From contig JBOHER010000343.1 of NCBI GenBank assembly GCA_050701115.1, forward strand, positions 1 through 45,696: a stretch of DNA of 45,696 nt. Reading direction: 5' to 3'. The stretch comes from JBOHER01 sp050701115. Lineage in GTDB: Bacteria; Actinomycetota; Actinomycetes; Mycobacteriales; Pseudonocardiaceae. Within the stretch, counting starts at the first letter, position 1; the number at the start of each line of letters is the position of its first letter. The position numbers and the translations under genes are program-made. Shown here piece after piece: positions 39,426 through 45,696 of this stretch. The notes beneath the pieces are model-generated. The model had not been told where the DNA came from. It worked only from the letters and a program-made list of their open reading frames with translations, and did not search any database.

Positions 39426-41666
39426 TCAGGCTTCGCTCTTCTCGCCGGAGTCGGCGGCAGGGGCACCCTCGGCGGGCTTGTCCTCCTCGTCGCGAACCGG
39501 GATCAGGCTGATCTTGCCGCGCTGGTCGATGTCGGCGATCTCCACCCGGAGCTTGTCACCGACGTTGACCACGTCCTCGACCTTGCCGATGCGCTTGCCG
39601 TTGCCCAGCTTGGATATGTGCACCAGGCCATCCCTGCCCGGCAGCAGCGAGACGAACGCACCGAAGGCCGCCGTCTTCACCACGGTGCCCAGGAACCGCT
39701 CGCCGATCTTGGGCAGTTGCGGGTTCGCGATGGCGTTGATCTTGTCGATCGCCGCCTGCGCGGACGGTCCGTCGACGGCACCGACGTAGATGGTGCCGTC
39801 GTCCTCGATGGAGATGTCCGCGCCGGTCTCCTCGGTGATCGAGTTGATCATCTTGCCCTTCGGGCCGATGACCTCGCCGATCTTGTCCACCGGGATCTTC
39901 ACGCTGGTGACGCGCGGCGCATACGGGCTCATCTCGTCCGGACCCTCGATGGCCTCGGCGATGACCTCCAGGATGGTCAGCCGGGCATCCCGAGCCTGGT
40001 TCAGCGCGGCGGCAAGGACATCGGAGGGGATGCCGTCCAGCTTGGTGTCCAGTTGCAGCGCGGTTATCACGTCCTTGGTGCCCGCGACCTTGAAGTCCAT
40101 GTCACCGAAGGCATCCTCGGCGCCGAGGATGTCGGTCAGTGCGACGTACTCGGTCTTGCCATCAACCTCGTCAGAGACCAGGCCCATGGCGATACCGGCC
40201 ACCGGCGCCTTCAGCGGGACACCCGCGTTGAGCAGCCCCATGGTGGAGGCGCACACCGAACCCATCGACGTGGAACCGTTCGAACTCAGCGCCTCGGAGA
40301 CCTGCCGGATGGCGTAGGGGAACTCGTCGCGCTTGGGCAGCACCGGGACCAGGGCCCGCTCGGCGAGCATGCCGTGGCCGATCTCCCGCCGCTTCGGGGT
40401 ACCCACGCGGCCGGTCTCGCCGGTGGAGAAGGGCGGGAAGTTGTAGTGGTGCATGTAGCGCTTGGTGGTCTCCGGCGAGAGGGTGTCCAGCGACTGCTCC
40501 AGCCGCAGCATGTTCAGCGTGGTGATGCCCAGGATCTGGGTCTCGCCACGCTCGAACAAAGCCGAACCGTGCGCCCGCGGGACCACGGCGACTTCGGCGG
40601 ACAGCGACCGGATGTCGGTCAGCCCGCGGCCGTCGATGCGCACCTTGTCGCGCAGGATGCGCTGGCGGATCAGCTTCTTGGTCAGCGCGCGGAACGCCGC
40701 GCCGATCTCCTTGTCGCGGCCCTCGAAGGCCTCGCCCTCGCCGAGACCGACCTTGGCCAGCACGGCGGCCTTGACCTCGTCGGTGGCGTTGTCCCGGTCC
40801 TGCTTGCCGCCGATGGCCAGCGCCTTGGTCAGATCCTTGGTCGCGATCGCGGCCACGGCATCGAAGGCGTCGGGCTGGTAGGCAGGGAACACCGGAAAGT
40901 CACCGACCGGCTTGGCCGCCGCGTCGGCCAGCGCCTGCTGGGCCTCGCACAGCACCCGGATGAACGGCTTGGCCGCGTCCAGGCCCTCGGCCACCACCTG
41001 CTCGTTCGGCGCCTTGGCACCGCCCGCCACCAGTTCGAAGGTGTTCTCGGTGCCCTCGGCCTCGACCATCATGATCGCCACATCATCGCCAATGGTCCGG
41101 CCCGCGACGACCATGTTGAACGTGGCCTTCTCCAGCTGCTGCCAGGTCGGGAACGCCACCCACTGGTCCTCGATCAGCGCGACCCGCACGCCGCCGATCG
41201 GGCCGGAGAAGGGCAGGCCGCCGATCTGGGTGGACGCCGAGGCCGCGTTGATTGCCAGCACGTCGTAGGGGTCGTCCGGGTGCAGGCTCTGCACCGTGAT
41301 GACGACCTGGATCTCGTTACGCAGGCCGTCGGTGAACGACGGGCGCAGCGGCCGGTCGATCAGGCGGCAGGTCAGTACGGCGTCGGTGGAAGGACGGCCC
41401 TCGCGGCGGAAGAACGCTCCGGGGATGCGGCCGACCGAGTACATGCGCTCCTCGACGTCCACGGTCAGCGGGAAGAAGTCGAAGTGCTCCTTCGGCTGCT
41501 TGGACGCGGTGGTCGCGGAGAGCAGCATGGTCTCGTCGTCAAGGTAGGCAACCACGGCACCGGCGGCCTGCTTGGCCAGCCTGCCCGTCTCGAAGCGGAC
41601 GGTGCGGGTGCCGAACTTTCCGTTGTCGATGACGGCTTCCGTCTCGTGTACAACGGCTTCAGTCAT
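39426..41666 (-). CDS. pnp: Polyribonucleotide nucleotidyltransferase (PNPase)
   Basis: This encodes 746 residues from ATG 41666 (GAGGAG 10 bases upstream); the in-frame ATG 41684 is less likely. PNPase degrades RNA 3'-to-5' with phosphate and can make polynucleotide tails. Two RNase PH-like domains (about 10-245 and 340-580) surround a helical linker; FFPLTVDVEERMYSVGRIPG and RIDGRGLTDIRSLSAEV mark their starts. A KH domain with GPKG (EVIGPKGKMINSI) and an S1 domain (GTVVKTAAFGAFVSL) bind RNA. The acidic tail ends DSGEKSEA. Actinobacterial PNPase (guanosine pentaphosphate synthetase, gpsI) is likewise placed next to rpsO. Confidence 0.97.
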   Translation of the reverse strand: MTEAVVHETEAVIDNGKFGTRTVRFETGRLAKQAAGAVVAYLDDETMLLSATTASKQPKEHFDFFPLTVDVEERMYSVGRIPGAFFRREGRPSTDAVLTCRLIDRPLRPSFTDGLRNEIQVVITVQSLHPDDPYDVLAINAASASTQIGGLPFSGPIGGVRVALIEDQWVAFPTWQQLEKATFNMVVAGRTIGDDVAIMMVEAEGTENTFELVAGGAKAPNEQVVAEGLDAAKPFIRVLCEAQQALADAAAKPVGDFPVFPAYQPDAFDAVAAIATKDLTKALAIGGKQDRDNATDEVKAAVLAKVGLGEGEAFEGRDKEIGAAFRALTKKLIRQRILRDKVRIDGRGLTDIRSLSAEVAVVPRAHGSALFERGETQILGITTLNMLRLEQSLDTLSPETTKRYMHHYNFPPFSTGETGRVGTPKRREIGHGMLAERALVPVLPKRDEFPYAIRQVSEALSSNGSTSMGSVCASTMGLLNAGVPLKAPVAGIAMGLVSDEVDGKTEYVALTDILGAEDAFGDMDFKVAGTKDVITALQLDTKLDGIPSDVLAAALNQARDARLTILEVIAEAIEGPDEMSPYAPRVTSVKIPVDKIGEVIGPKGKMINSITEETGADISIEDDGTIYVGAVDGPSAQAAIDKINAIANPQLPKIGERFLGTVVKTAAFGAFVSLLPGRDGLVHISKLGNGKRIGKVEDVVNVGDKLRVEIADIDQRGKISLIPVRDEEDKPAEGAPAADSGEKSEA

Positions 41667-41748
41667 AGAGAGTTTTCTCCTCATCAATGCGGGCAACGCC
41701 GGTATCCCACCCTCCCAGGATGGGGTACGCCCGAGTGACGAGGCCGGT

Positions 41749-41760
41749 CTTCGATCGAAG
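41749..41760. repeat. 12-bp palindrome in the pnp leader
   Basis: CTTCGATCGAAG is a perfect palindrome in the pnp 5' leader, flanked by GG and CC that can extend the stem with one mismatch. Confidence 0.45.
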
Positions 41761-41762
41761 TC

Positions 41763-41797
41763 CCCGGGGCTGCCGCGGTCAACACCGCGTGCCCGGG
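41763..41797 (-). promoter_or_regulatory. Structured pnp leader: two-tier stem
   Basis: Inner arms CGCGGT (41774-41779) and ACCGCG (41784-41789), loop four bases; outer arms CCCGGG (41763-41768 and 41792-41797). The pnp leaders of several bacteria fold into stems cut by RNase III for autoregulation. This may serve the same role. Confidence 0.45.
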
Positions 41798-41868
41798 AAC
41801 CACTACCGAGGACCGGCGAAGGCGTCCTCGCGTGCGCTTGGCATGTGCCCTGTGTCTAGTTGGTAGTG

Positions 41869-41905
41869 CCGAGGGGGAGCGCCCGGCTCGGGTGCTCCCC
41901 CTCGG
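41869..41905 (-). terminator. rpsO terminator hairpin
   Basis: CCGAGGGGGAGC (41869-41880) and GCTCCCCCTCGG (41894-41905), perfect 12-bp arms, begin seven bases past the rpsO stop. This is the strongest terminator candidate in the window, though there is no T-run. Confidence 0.75.
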
Positions 41906-41911
41906 AGTGTG

Positions 41912-42181
41912 TCATCGGCGAAGGCCGAGGCGCTGGATGAGCGTCCGGTATCGCATGATGTCGACCTTCTTGACGTAGTCCAGCAGCCGGCGGCGACGGC
42001 CGACCAGCAGCAGGAGACCACGGCGAGAGTGGTGGTCGTGCTTGTGCTCCTTGAGGTGCTCGGTGAGTCCGACAATGCGCTTCGTCAGCAGAGCGACCTG
42101 AGCTTCTGGGGATCCGGTGTCCGAGTCGTGCAAGCCGTACTCGGCCAGGATCGACTTCTTCTCTTCGGTGGACAGCGCCAC
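41912..42181 (-). CDS. rpsO: 30S ribosomal protein S15
   Basis: This encodes 89 residues from GTG 42181 with AGGAG eight bases upstream. S15 binds the 16S rRNA central domain early in assembly. The family sequence is almost complete: STEEKKSILAEYG, DTGSPEAQVALLTKRI, HLKEHKHDHHSRRGLLLLVG and RRRLLDYVKK. It stands alone on its transcript, ending in a strong hairpin before the pnp leader. Confidence 0.98.
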   Translation of the reverse strand: MALSTEEKKSILAEYGLHDSDTGSPEAQVALLTKRIVGLTEHLKEHKHDHHSRRGLLLLVGRRRRLLDYVKKVDIMRYRTLIQRLGLRR

Positions 42182-42363
42182 TCGTATTTCTCCTTGGGTA
42201 CGTACCGTGCTGATCTGTGTTGATGGTCGGACCCCGCAAGCGGGCCCTCCCGTCGGTCGCGGCCGCCACGGACTGCAGCCGAACCCAACGCCGAGGGTAT
42301 CAGGCTGCATTCGAAACGCCGCCATCGCAGGTACCTTGGCCGGGCACTTCGGTGCGGGCCATC

Positions 42364-42876
42364 TCAGTCGAGTAGCCCGAACCGCTCACGCACCGTGTAT
42401 CGGGGCCCGGCGCGACTCAGTTCGCTGCGCATCAACACCACCTCGGCCGCCCGCCACCGGGGACCGCGATAGCCGGCCAGTTCCGCTGCCCAGTGCCGCG
42501 CAGCCCGCTGCTGACCGTGACCTCGCCATCGGGCGAGGGTCAGGTGCGGGTGATAGGGACGATCCACCTGATCGCCACCGGCAGCGCCGGCCAGCGGGCC
42601 CGACGGCCCCCGCACACCCACCCAGAGCACGCCGGGGAAGGCGCCCGCGCCCTCGATCGACAACCGGACCGCTCGCTGCCCGGCCAGCCGCTCGGCCAGC
42701 CATTCCGCGCGCCGTTCGGGATCGTCCTCGCCGTAGAAGGCCAAGGTGAGATGCCACCGCGAGCGGGGCGCCCAGCGCAACTCCTCTCTGTCGTGGTCCG
42801 GGCCGAGACGGTGGAGTTCGGCCTGGATCGAATCGAGCACGTGCTCCGGCGGGACGATCGCGGCGAACAGGCGCAT
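42364..42876 (-). CDS. thpR: RNA 2',3'-cyclic phosphodiesterase (2'-5' RNA ligase family, ThpR)
   Basis: This encodes 170 residues starting seven bases after the XRE gene. The 2H-phosphoesterase fold has two HxT motifs: WHLTLAFYG (about 41-49) and PHLTLARW (about 110-117), each supplying a catalytic His. ThpR hydrolyses 2',3'-cyclic phosphate RNA ends. MRLFAAIVPPEHVLDSI is the usual opening. Pairing with an XRE regulator between rpsO and ribF is not seen in M. tuberculosis, where rpsO and ribF are close neighbours. Confidence 0.88.
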   Translation of the reverse strand: MRLFAAIVPPEHVLDSIQAELHRLGPDHDREELRWAPRSRWHLTLAFYGEDDPERRAEWLAERLAGQRAVRLSIEGAGAFPGVLWVGVRGPSGPLAGAAGGDQVDRPYHPHLTLARWRGHGQQRAARHWAAELAGYRGPRWRAAEVVLMRSELSRAGPRYTVRERFGLLD

Positions 42877-42883
42877 CGGCGAG

Positions 42884-43363
42884 TCAGGCGCCCTTGCCCG
42901 CCCTGCGCAGCAGATCGGCGGTGGCCGGAAATTCTTCGTCGAGCTGATCTGCCGCCTCGACCAGGTTCTCGTTCTCCGCCACATCGCGCAGCGCGGCGAG
43001 CAGAGTCGGCTCCGAGATCCCCGCGTGCACCGGGAAGTTGTCCCGGCCCACGGTGGGATTGGACCCACGCACGTCCTCCATTGCGGCCTTGATCGCTTCC
43101 GGATCCCCCGCCGCGACCCCCGGGGTGAGGATCTTGCGTTCCAGCATGATCAGGCGAGCCAGCACGGCCGGATTGCCGATCTTGGCGCGCCGCCCGCTCA
43201 TCACCTGGCTGAGCATGGGCGCGCTGATGCCGAGCACGTCGGCGAGGAAGGCTTGGGACACATCAAAGGCGACAACCAGGCGGCGCACCCGGTCACCCAG
43301 CGGCTCCCCGTACCACTGTCGCTGCAGGTCGATGTTCTTTTGGACGATCTTGTAGTCCTCCAC
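42884..43363 (-). CDS. XRE-family (helix-turn-helix) DNA-binding protein
   Basis: This encodes 159 residues. GTG 43363 is preferred because GGGGAGAG lies seven bases upstream; the in-frame ATG 43387 is possible. The helix-turn-helix is at about 34-57 (QAFLADVLGISAPMLSQVMSGRRAKI), followed by an alpha-helical tail without a known ligand domain. The family occurs widely in actinobacteria, annotated only as DNA-binding. An imperfect palindrome overlapping its promoter suggests autoregulation. thpR is very probably in the same transcript. Confidence 0.82.
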   Translation of the reverse strand: MEDYKIVQKNIDLQRQWYGEPLGDRVRRLVVAFDVSQAFLADVLGISAPMLSQVMSGRRAKIGNPAVLARLIMLERKILTPGVAAGDPEAIKAAMEDVRGSNPTVGRDNFPVHAGISEPTLLAALRDVAENENLVEAADQLDEEFPATADLLRRAGKGA

Positions 43364-43406
43364 GCCTGGCCTCTCCCCTAGTGTCATCCGCTCGGCACCG
43401 CGCTTA

Positions 43407-43430
43407 AGCATATTGCCAGGTCGCCAGGCA
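43407..43430 (-). promoter_or_regulatory. Possible promoter and operator of the XRE gene
   Basis: TATGCT (minus strand, 43412-43407) is a good -10. Directly upstream lies the imperfect palindrome TGCCAGG-TCG-CCAGGCA (43414-43430), where a repressor would overlap RNA polymerase. No clear -35 was seen. Confidence 0.4.
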
Positions 43431-43489
43431 CCGTCGGGCCGGAATGGACAAGGCGTTCGCGATCGCACTCGTCCGGGTGGCCCGGCGAC

Positions 43490-44470
43490 TCAGCGGGACA
43501 GGTCGAGAATCTCCCTTGTCCGCAGCACATCGTCGTCGATCTGCTCGACCAACGCCTTGATGGTCGGGAACCGCACCATGTCCCGTAGCCGGGCGACGAA
43601 ATCCAGGGCAACGTGCTGGCCGTAGAAGTCCTCGTCGACGTCCAGCACAAACGCCTCGACGGTGCGCTCGCGACCGGAGAAGGTCGGGTTGCTGCCCACC
43701 GACACGGCAGCGGGCAGCCGCTCGCCCGGCTTGGTGGCGGAGTTGAACCAGCAGCTGTAGACCCCGTCGGCGGGGACAGCTGCATAGCGGGGGGCGGAAA
43801 GGTTCGCGGTCGGATACCCCAGGTCGTGCCCGCGCCCATCGCCGCGCACCACGATGCCTTCCACCCGGTGTGGCCTGCCGAGAGCGGTCGAAGCGGCCAC
43901 CACGTCGCCGGCGTCGATGCAGGACCGCACGTAGGTGGAGGAGAAGGTGATCTCGCCGGAAACCTCGTCGCCTGCGGCGTGCCCGCCCTGCACCGAGGCC
44001 CCTTGGAGTTCGGCCCCGTAGGCGACGTATCCGAACCGCCTGCCGAGCGTGCGCAGCAGGTCGATATCGCCTGCGGCCTTGGCTCCGAAGGTGAAGTTCT
44101 CCCCCACAAGCACCACGGCGACGTGCAACTGATCTACCAGGATCTCGTGCACGAACTCGTGCGCGGTCACCCGGGACAGCTCGAGGGTGAACGGAAGCAC
44201 GCAGAACACGTCGACGCCGAGTTCCTCGACCAGTTCGGCCTTCCGCCGCAGCGTGGTGAGCTGCGCGGGATGGCTCCCGGGTCGCAGCACCTCGGAGGGG
44301 TGCGGGTCGAAGGTCAGCACCACGCTGGGCAGGCCGCGTTCGCGCGCCACCTCGACCGTTCTGCGGATCAGCTCCTGATGGCCACGATGGACCCCGTCGA
44401 ACACGCCGATGGTGACGACACAACGACCCCAGCTCCCGGGCAGGTCTCCCAATCCACGCCAACGCTGCAC
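43490..44470 (-). CDS. ribF: Bifunctional riboflavin kinase/FAD synthetase RibF
   Basis: This encodes 326 residues from GTG 44470; a longer in-frame start in the truB region (44602) is rejected. The N-terminal FAD synthetase (about 15-180) has VTIGVFDGVHRGHQ (H-x-G-H-like), LTFDPHPSEVL and GENFTFGAKAAGD with the SSTYVRSCI signature. The C-terminal riboflavin kinase has LGYPTANL and a GVYSCWF segment. It supplies FMN and FAD, which ThyX and PyrD use. TACGCT lies six bases upstream of the start. Confidence 0.95.
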   Translation of the reverse strand: MQRWRGLGDLPGSWGRCVVTIGVFDGVHRGHQELIRRTVEVARERGLPSVVLTFDPHPSEVLRPGSHPAQLTTLRRKAELVEELGVDVFCVLPFTLELSRVTAHEFVHEILVDQLHVAVVLVGENFTFGAKAAGDIDLLRTLGRRFGYVAYGAELQGASVQGGHAAGDEVSGEITFSSTYVRSCIDAGDVVAASTALGRPHRVEGIVVRGDGRGHDLGYPTANLSAPRYAAVPADGVYSCWFNSATKPGERLPAAVSVGSNPTFSGRERTVEAFVLDVDEDFYGQHVALDFVARLRDMVRFPTIKALVEQIDDDVLRTREILDLSR

Positions 44471-44476
44471 GCGTGG

Positions 44477-44482
44477 AGCGTA
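44477..44482 (-). promoter_or_regulatory. -10 hexamer of ribF, leaderless type
   Basis: TACGCT (minus strand), six bases, GTG 44470. There is no ribosome site. It lies in the 43-base gap after truB, so ribF may be transcribed separately. Confidence 0.5.
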
Positions 44483-44513
44483 ACTGCGCCGGTCACCTGT
44501 CGACATATGACCC

Positions 44514-45443
44514 TCAGGCGGGCGCGAGGACCACCAGATAACGCGCCCGCTCGCCCTCGTCGGTGGCGAGCGCGAGTGCCCGCCCATCCTGGTCGATGAC
44601 ACCGTAGGTGCCCTCGATGCCCGCCGCGGGAATGGGCTGTCCGTATCCGACCGCGCGCGCGTCGGCCGCGTCCACCCGGTGCGCGCCGAACGCGGCCACC
44701 ACCGCCTCGTCGAGGCCGAACGACAGCGTGGGCTCGGCCTTCAACTGCTCAAGGGTGCGCGCCCTGGTCAACCCGAATGGACCGACCGTGGTCCGGCGCA
44801 GCGCGGTCAGGTGCGCGCCTACGCCCAGCATCGCCCCCAGGTCACGCGCCAGCGCCCGCACGTAGGTGCCGGAAGAACAGTCCACCAGCACGTCCAGCTC
44901 GACCCTGCCCCGCTCGATGTGCTCGGCATCCGCCCGAAGCGCGAGCCGGTCGAAGCGGTGCACGGCAACCGGCCGGGCGGCGAGTTCCACCTGTTCGCCC
45001 GCGCGCACCCGGGCGTAGGCCCGCACGCCGTCGACCTTCACCGCGCTCACCGCGCTGGGCACCTGCGCAATGTCGCCGGTCAGGCCGGCGATGCACTCGT
45101 CCAACCGTTCGACGGTGATCGTCGCCAGCGCACCGGCATCCGCTTCGGTGAGCACCTCGCCCTCGATGTCGTCGGTGGTCGTCGCCGCGCCCAGCGCGAT
45201 GGTGGCCAGGTAGGACTTCCGGTCCAGCGCCAGATGCCCAAGCAGCTTGGTCGCCCGCTCGATGCCCAGCACCAGCACGCCGGTGGCCATCGGGTCCAGC
45301 GTGCCCGCGTGGCCGACCTTGCGCGTGCCCATAATCCGCCGCACCCGGGCGACGACGTCATGGGAGGTCATGCCGCCCGGCTTGTCCACGATCAGCAGAC
45401 CGGGTGGTGGCGCGGGGCGGGATGGGCGTTTCGATACCGACAC
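44514..45443 (-). CDS. truB: tRNA pseudouridine(55) synthase TruB
   Basis: This encodes 309 residues. GTG 45443 is chosen because relatives start VSxKRPxRPAPPPGLLIVDKP; ATG 45467 is possible. TruB makes pseudouridine 55 in the T loop of most tRNAs. Motifs are LLIVDKPGGMTSHDVVARVR, VGHAGTLDPMATGVL with the catalytic Asp, YLATIALGAATTTDDIEG and GTYVRALARDLG. The C-terminal region is shorter than the E. coli PUA domain. It is the first gene of the truB-ribF run. Confidence 0.95.
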   Translation of the reverse strand: MSVSKRPSRPAPPPGLLIVDKPGGMTSHDVVARVRRIMGTRKVGHAGTLDPMATGVLVLGIERATKLLGHLALDRKSYLATIALGAATTTDDIEGEVLTEADAGALATITVERLDECIAGLTGDIAQVPSAVSAVKVDGVRAYARVRAGEQVELAARPVAVHRFDRLALRADAEHIERGRVELDVLVDCSSGTYVRALARDLGAMLGVGAHLTALRRTTVGPFGLTRARTLEQLKAEPTLSFGLDEAVVAAFGAHRVDAADARAVGYGQPIPAAGIEGTYGVIDQDGRALALATDEGERARYLVVLAPA

Positions 45444-45477
45444 GGTCGACCATCCTGCCGCATGCATCGTGTCCGCG

Positions 45478-45553
45478 GTTCGCGCACGCGTGTCCTGCCT
45501 TCGCGCACACGTGTCCTGCGTTCGAGCACACGTGTCCTGCGTTCGAGCCCACC
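45478..45553. repeat. 21-bp tandem repeat, about 3.6 copies
   Basis: The unit (G/C)TTCG(C/A)GCAC(G/A)CGTGTCCTGC occurs at 45478-45498, 45499-45519 and 45520-45540, with a partial copy at 45541-45553. Each unit contains the palindrome ACACGTGT or a one-base variant. It lies just upstream of truB on the minus strand. Reading through gives a heptapeptide repeat (SNAGHVC), surely spurious. Confidence 0.85.
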
Positions 45554-45696
45554 TACCTTCAGCAGCCTTCTAGTGAGGCCAGCCTCGGACCGCCGAGGTG
45601 GGTGGTCACGTTTGCGCTGACGTCTGCGGCTGGGCGCGTGGCCGGTGACGGTCCGAGCCTGCCCTCAGGAGCTCGCGGCTGCGCCGCGAATGACCG
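45554..45696. other. Non-coding tail with two small hairpins; no gene seen
   Basis: The last 143 bases hold no supported gene. CCTCGG-accg-CCGAGG (45583-45598) and TCGCGGC-tgc-GCCGCGA (45673-45689) are two perfect short inverted repeats. They could be terminators of genes outside the window. Confidence 0.5.

Noticed and set aside
39618..41738. 706-codon plus-strand frame antisense to pnp
   Set aside because: Arg/Gly/His-rich shadow of a highly conserved gene.
45358..45552. Minus-strand frame with a heptapeptide repeat (SNAGHVC)
   Set aside because: It is the translation of the 21-bp DNA repeat, overlaps truB and has no ribosome site.
1..45696. tRNA, rRNA, CRISPR, transposase, prophage or biosynthetic cluster
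   Set aside because: None was seen: no tRNA-like cloverleaf, spaced repeats, transposase motifs, or clustered biosynthetic enzymes.

Overview
The window is high-GC (roughly two-thirds G+C by eye) actinobacterial chromosome, most likely from the Pseudonocardiaceae; no 16S or other taxonomic marker is present. The evidence is the gene set and order: a mycobacterium-like dcw start (mraZ-rsmH-ftsL-ftsI), the clgR-pspA-pspM envelope-stress genes, the M. tuberculosis-like order ftsK/argA/rimO/pgsA/cinA/clgR/pspA, then RNase J-dapA-thyX-dapB-M16 peptidase-pnp-rpsO-ribF-truB, together with ESX-type (type VII secretion) accessory genes and many GTG starts. All genes are dense and mostly housekeeping. 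No tRNA, rRNA, CRISPR, insertion sequence or prophage was found.

Layout. 1-2.7 kb (+): an accessory cassette with the tail of a Gly-rich T7SS-type protein, an EspC-like small protein, a frameshifted DUF1023 alpha/beta hydrolase and a lipoprotein. 2.8-7.2 kb (-): mraZ-rsmH-ftsL-ftsI, with a four-copy MraZ-type operator over the mraZ promoter. 7.2-7.75 kb: a divergent regulatory region with several palindromes. 7.75-12.7 kb (+): moxR-DUF58-transglutaminase operon. 12.7-15.3 kb (-): DUF3040, dinB, a methyltransferase. 15.4-18.3 kb (+): two tandem ParA-like ATPases and pyrD. 18.3-23.3 kb (-): rimO-pgsA-cinA-clgR-pspA-pspM. 23.4-28.6 kb: argA (+), ftsK (-), a PlsC acyltransferase and an EamA transporter (+). 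28.9-32.9 kb (-): thyX-ACT protein and dapA-RNase J. 33.0-34.5 kb (+): a ribbon-helix-helix protein translationally coupled to a DUF4097 protein. 34.5-35.0 kb: a nested inverted repeat and two gene remnants. 35-45.4 kb: winged-helix protein (-), GNAT (+), then (-) truB, ribF, XRE regulator, thpR, rpsO, pnp, M16 peptidase, dapB and a small membrane protein. 45.5-45.7 kb: short tandem and inverted repeats.

How the genes work together. Septal peptidoglycan synthesis (ftsI, ftsL, rsmH, mraZ), lysine/DAP supply (dapA, dapB), chromosome translocation (ftsK), phospholipid synthesis (pgsA, plsC) and envelope stress (clgR/pspA/pspM) form an envelope and division theme. RNase J, PNPase, S15, TruB, RimO and ThpR form an RNA and ribosome theme.

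Three signals stand out. First, at least eleven genes have a TANNNT -10 hexamer 6-7 nt before the start codon and no Shine-Dalgarno sequence, so they are probably leaderless. Second, the T7SS-like hydrolase/lipoprotein cassette lies where murE would be expected after ftsI and could be an effector-immunity type module; this is inference. Third, there are strong inverted repeats, several sharing the core GTCGTGAG, that look like a dispersed intergenic element family. I did not find a clearly novel defence or biosynthetic system.
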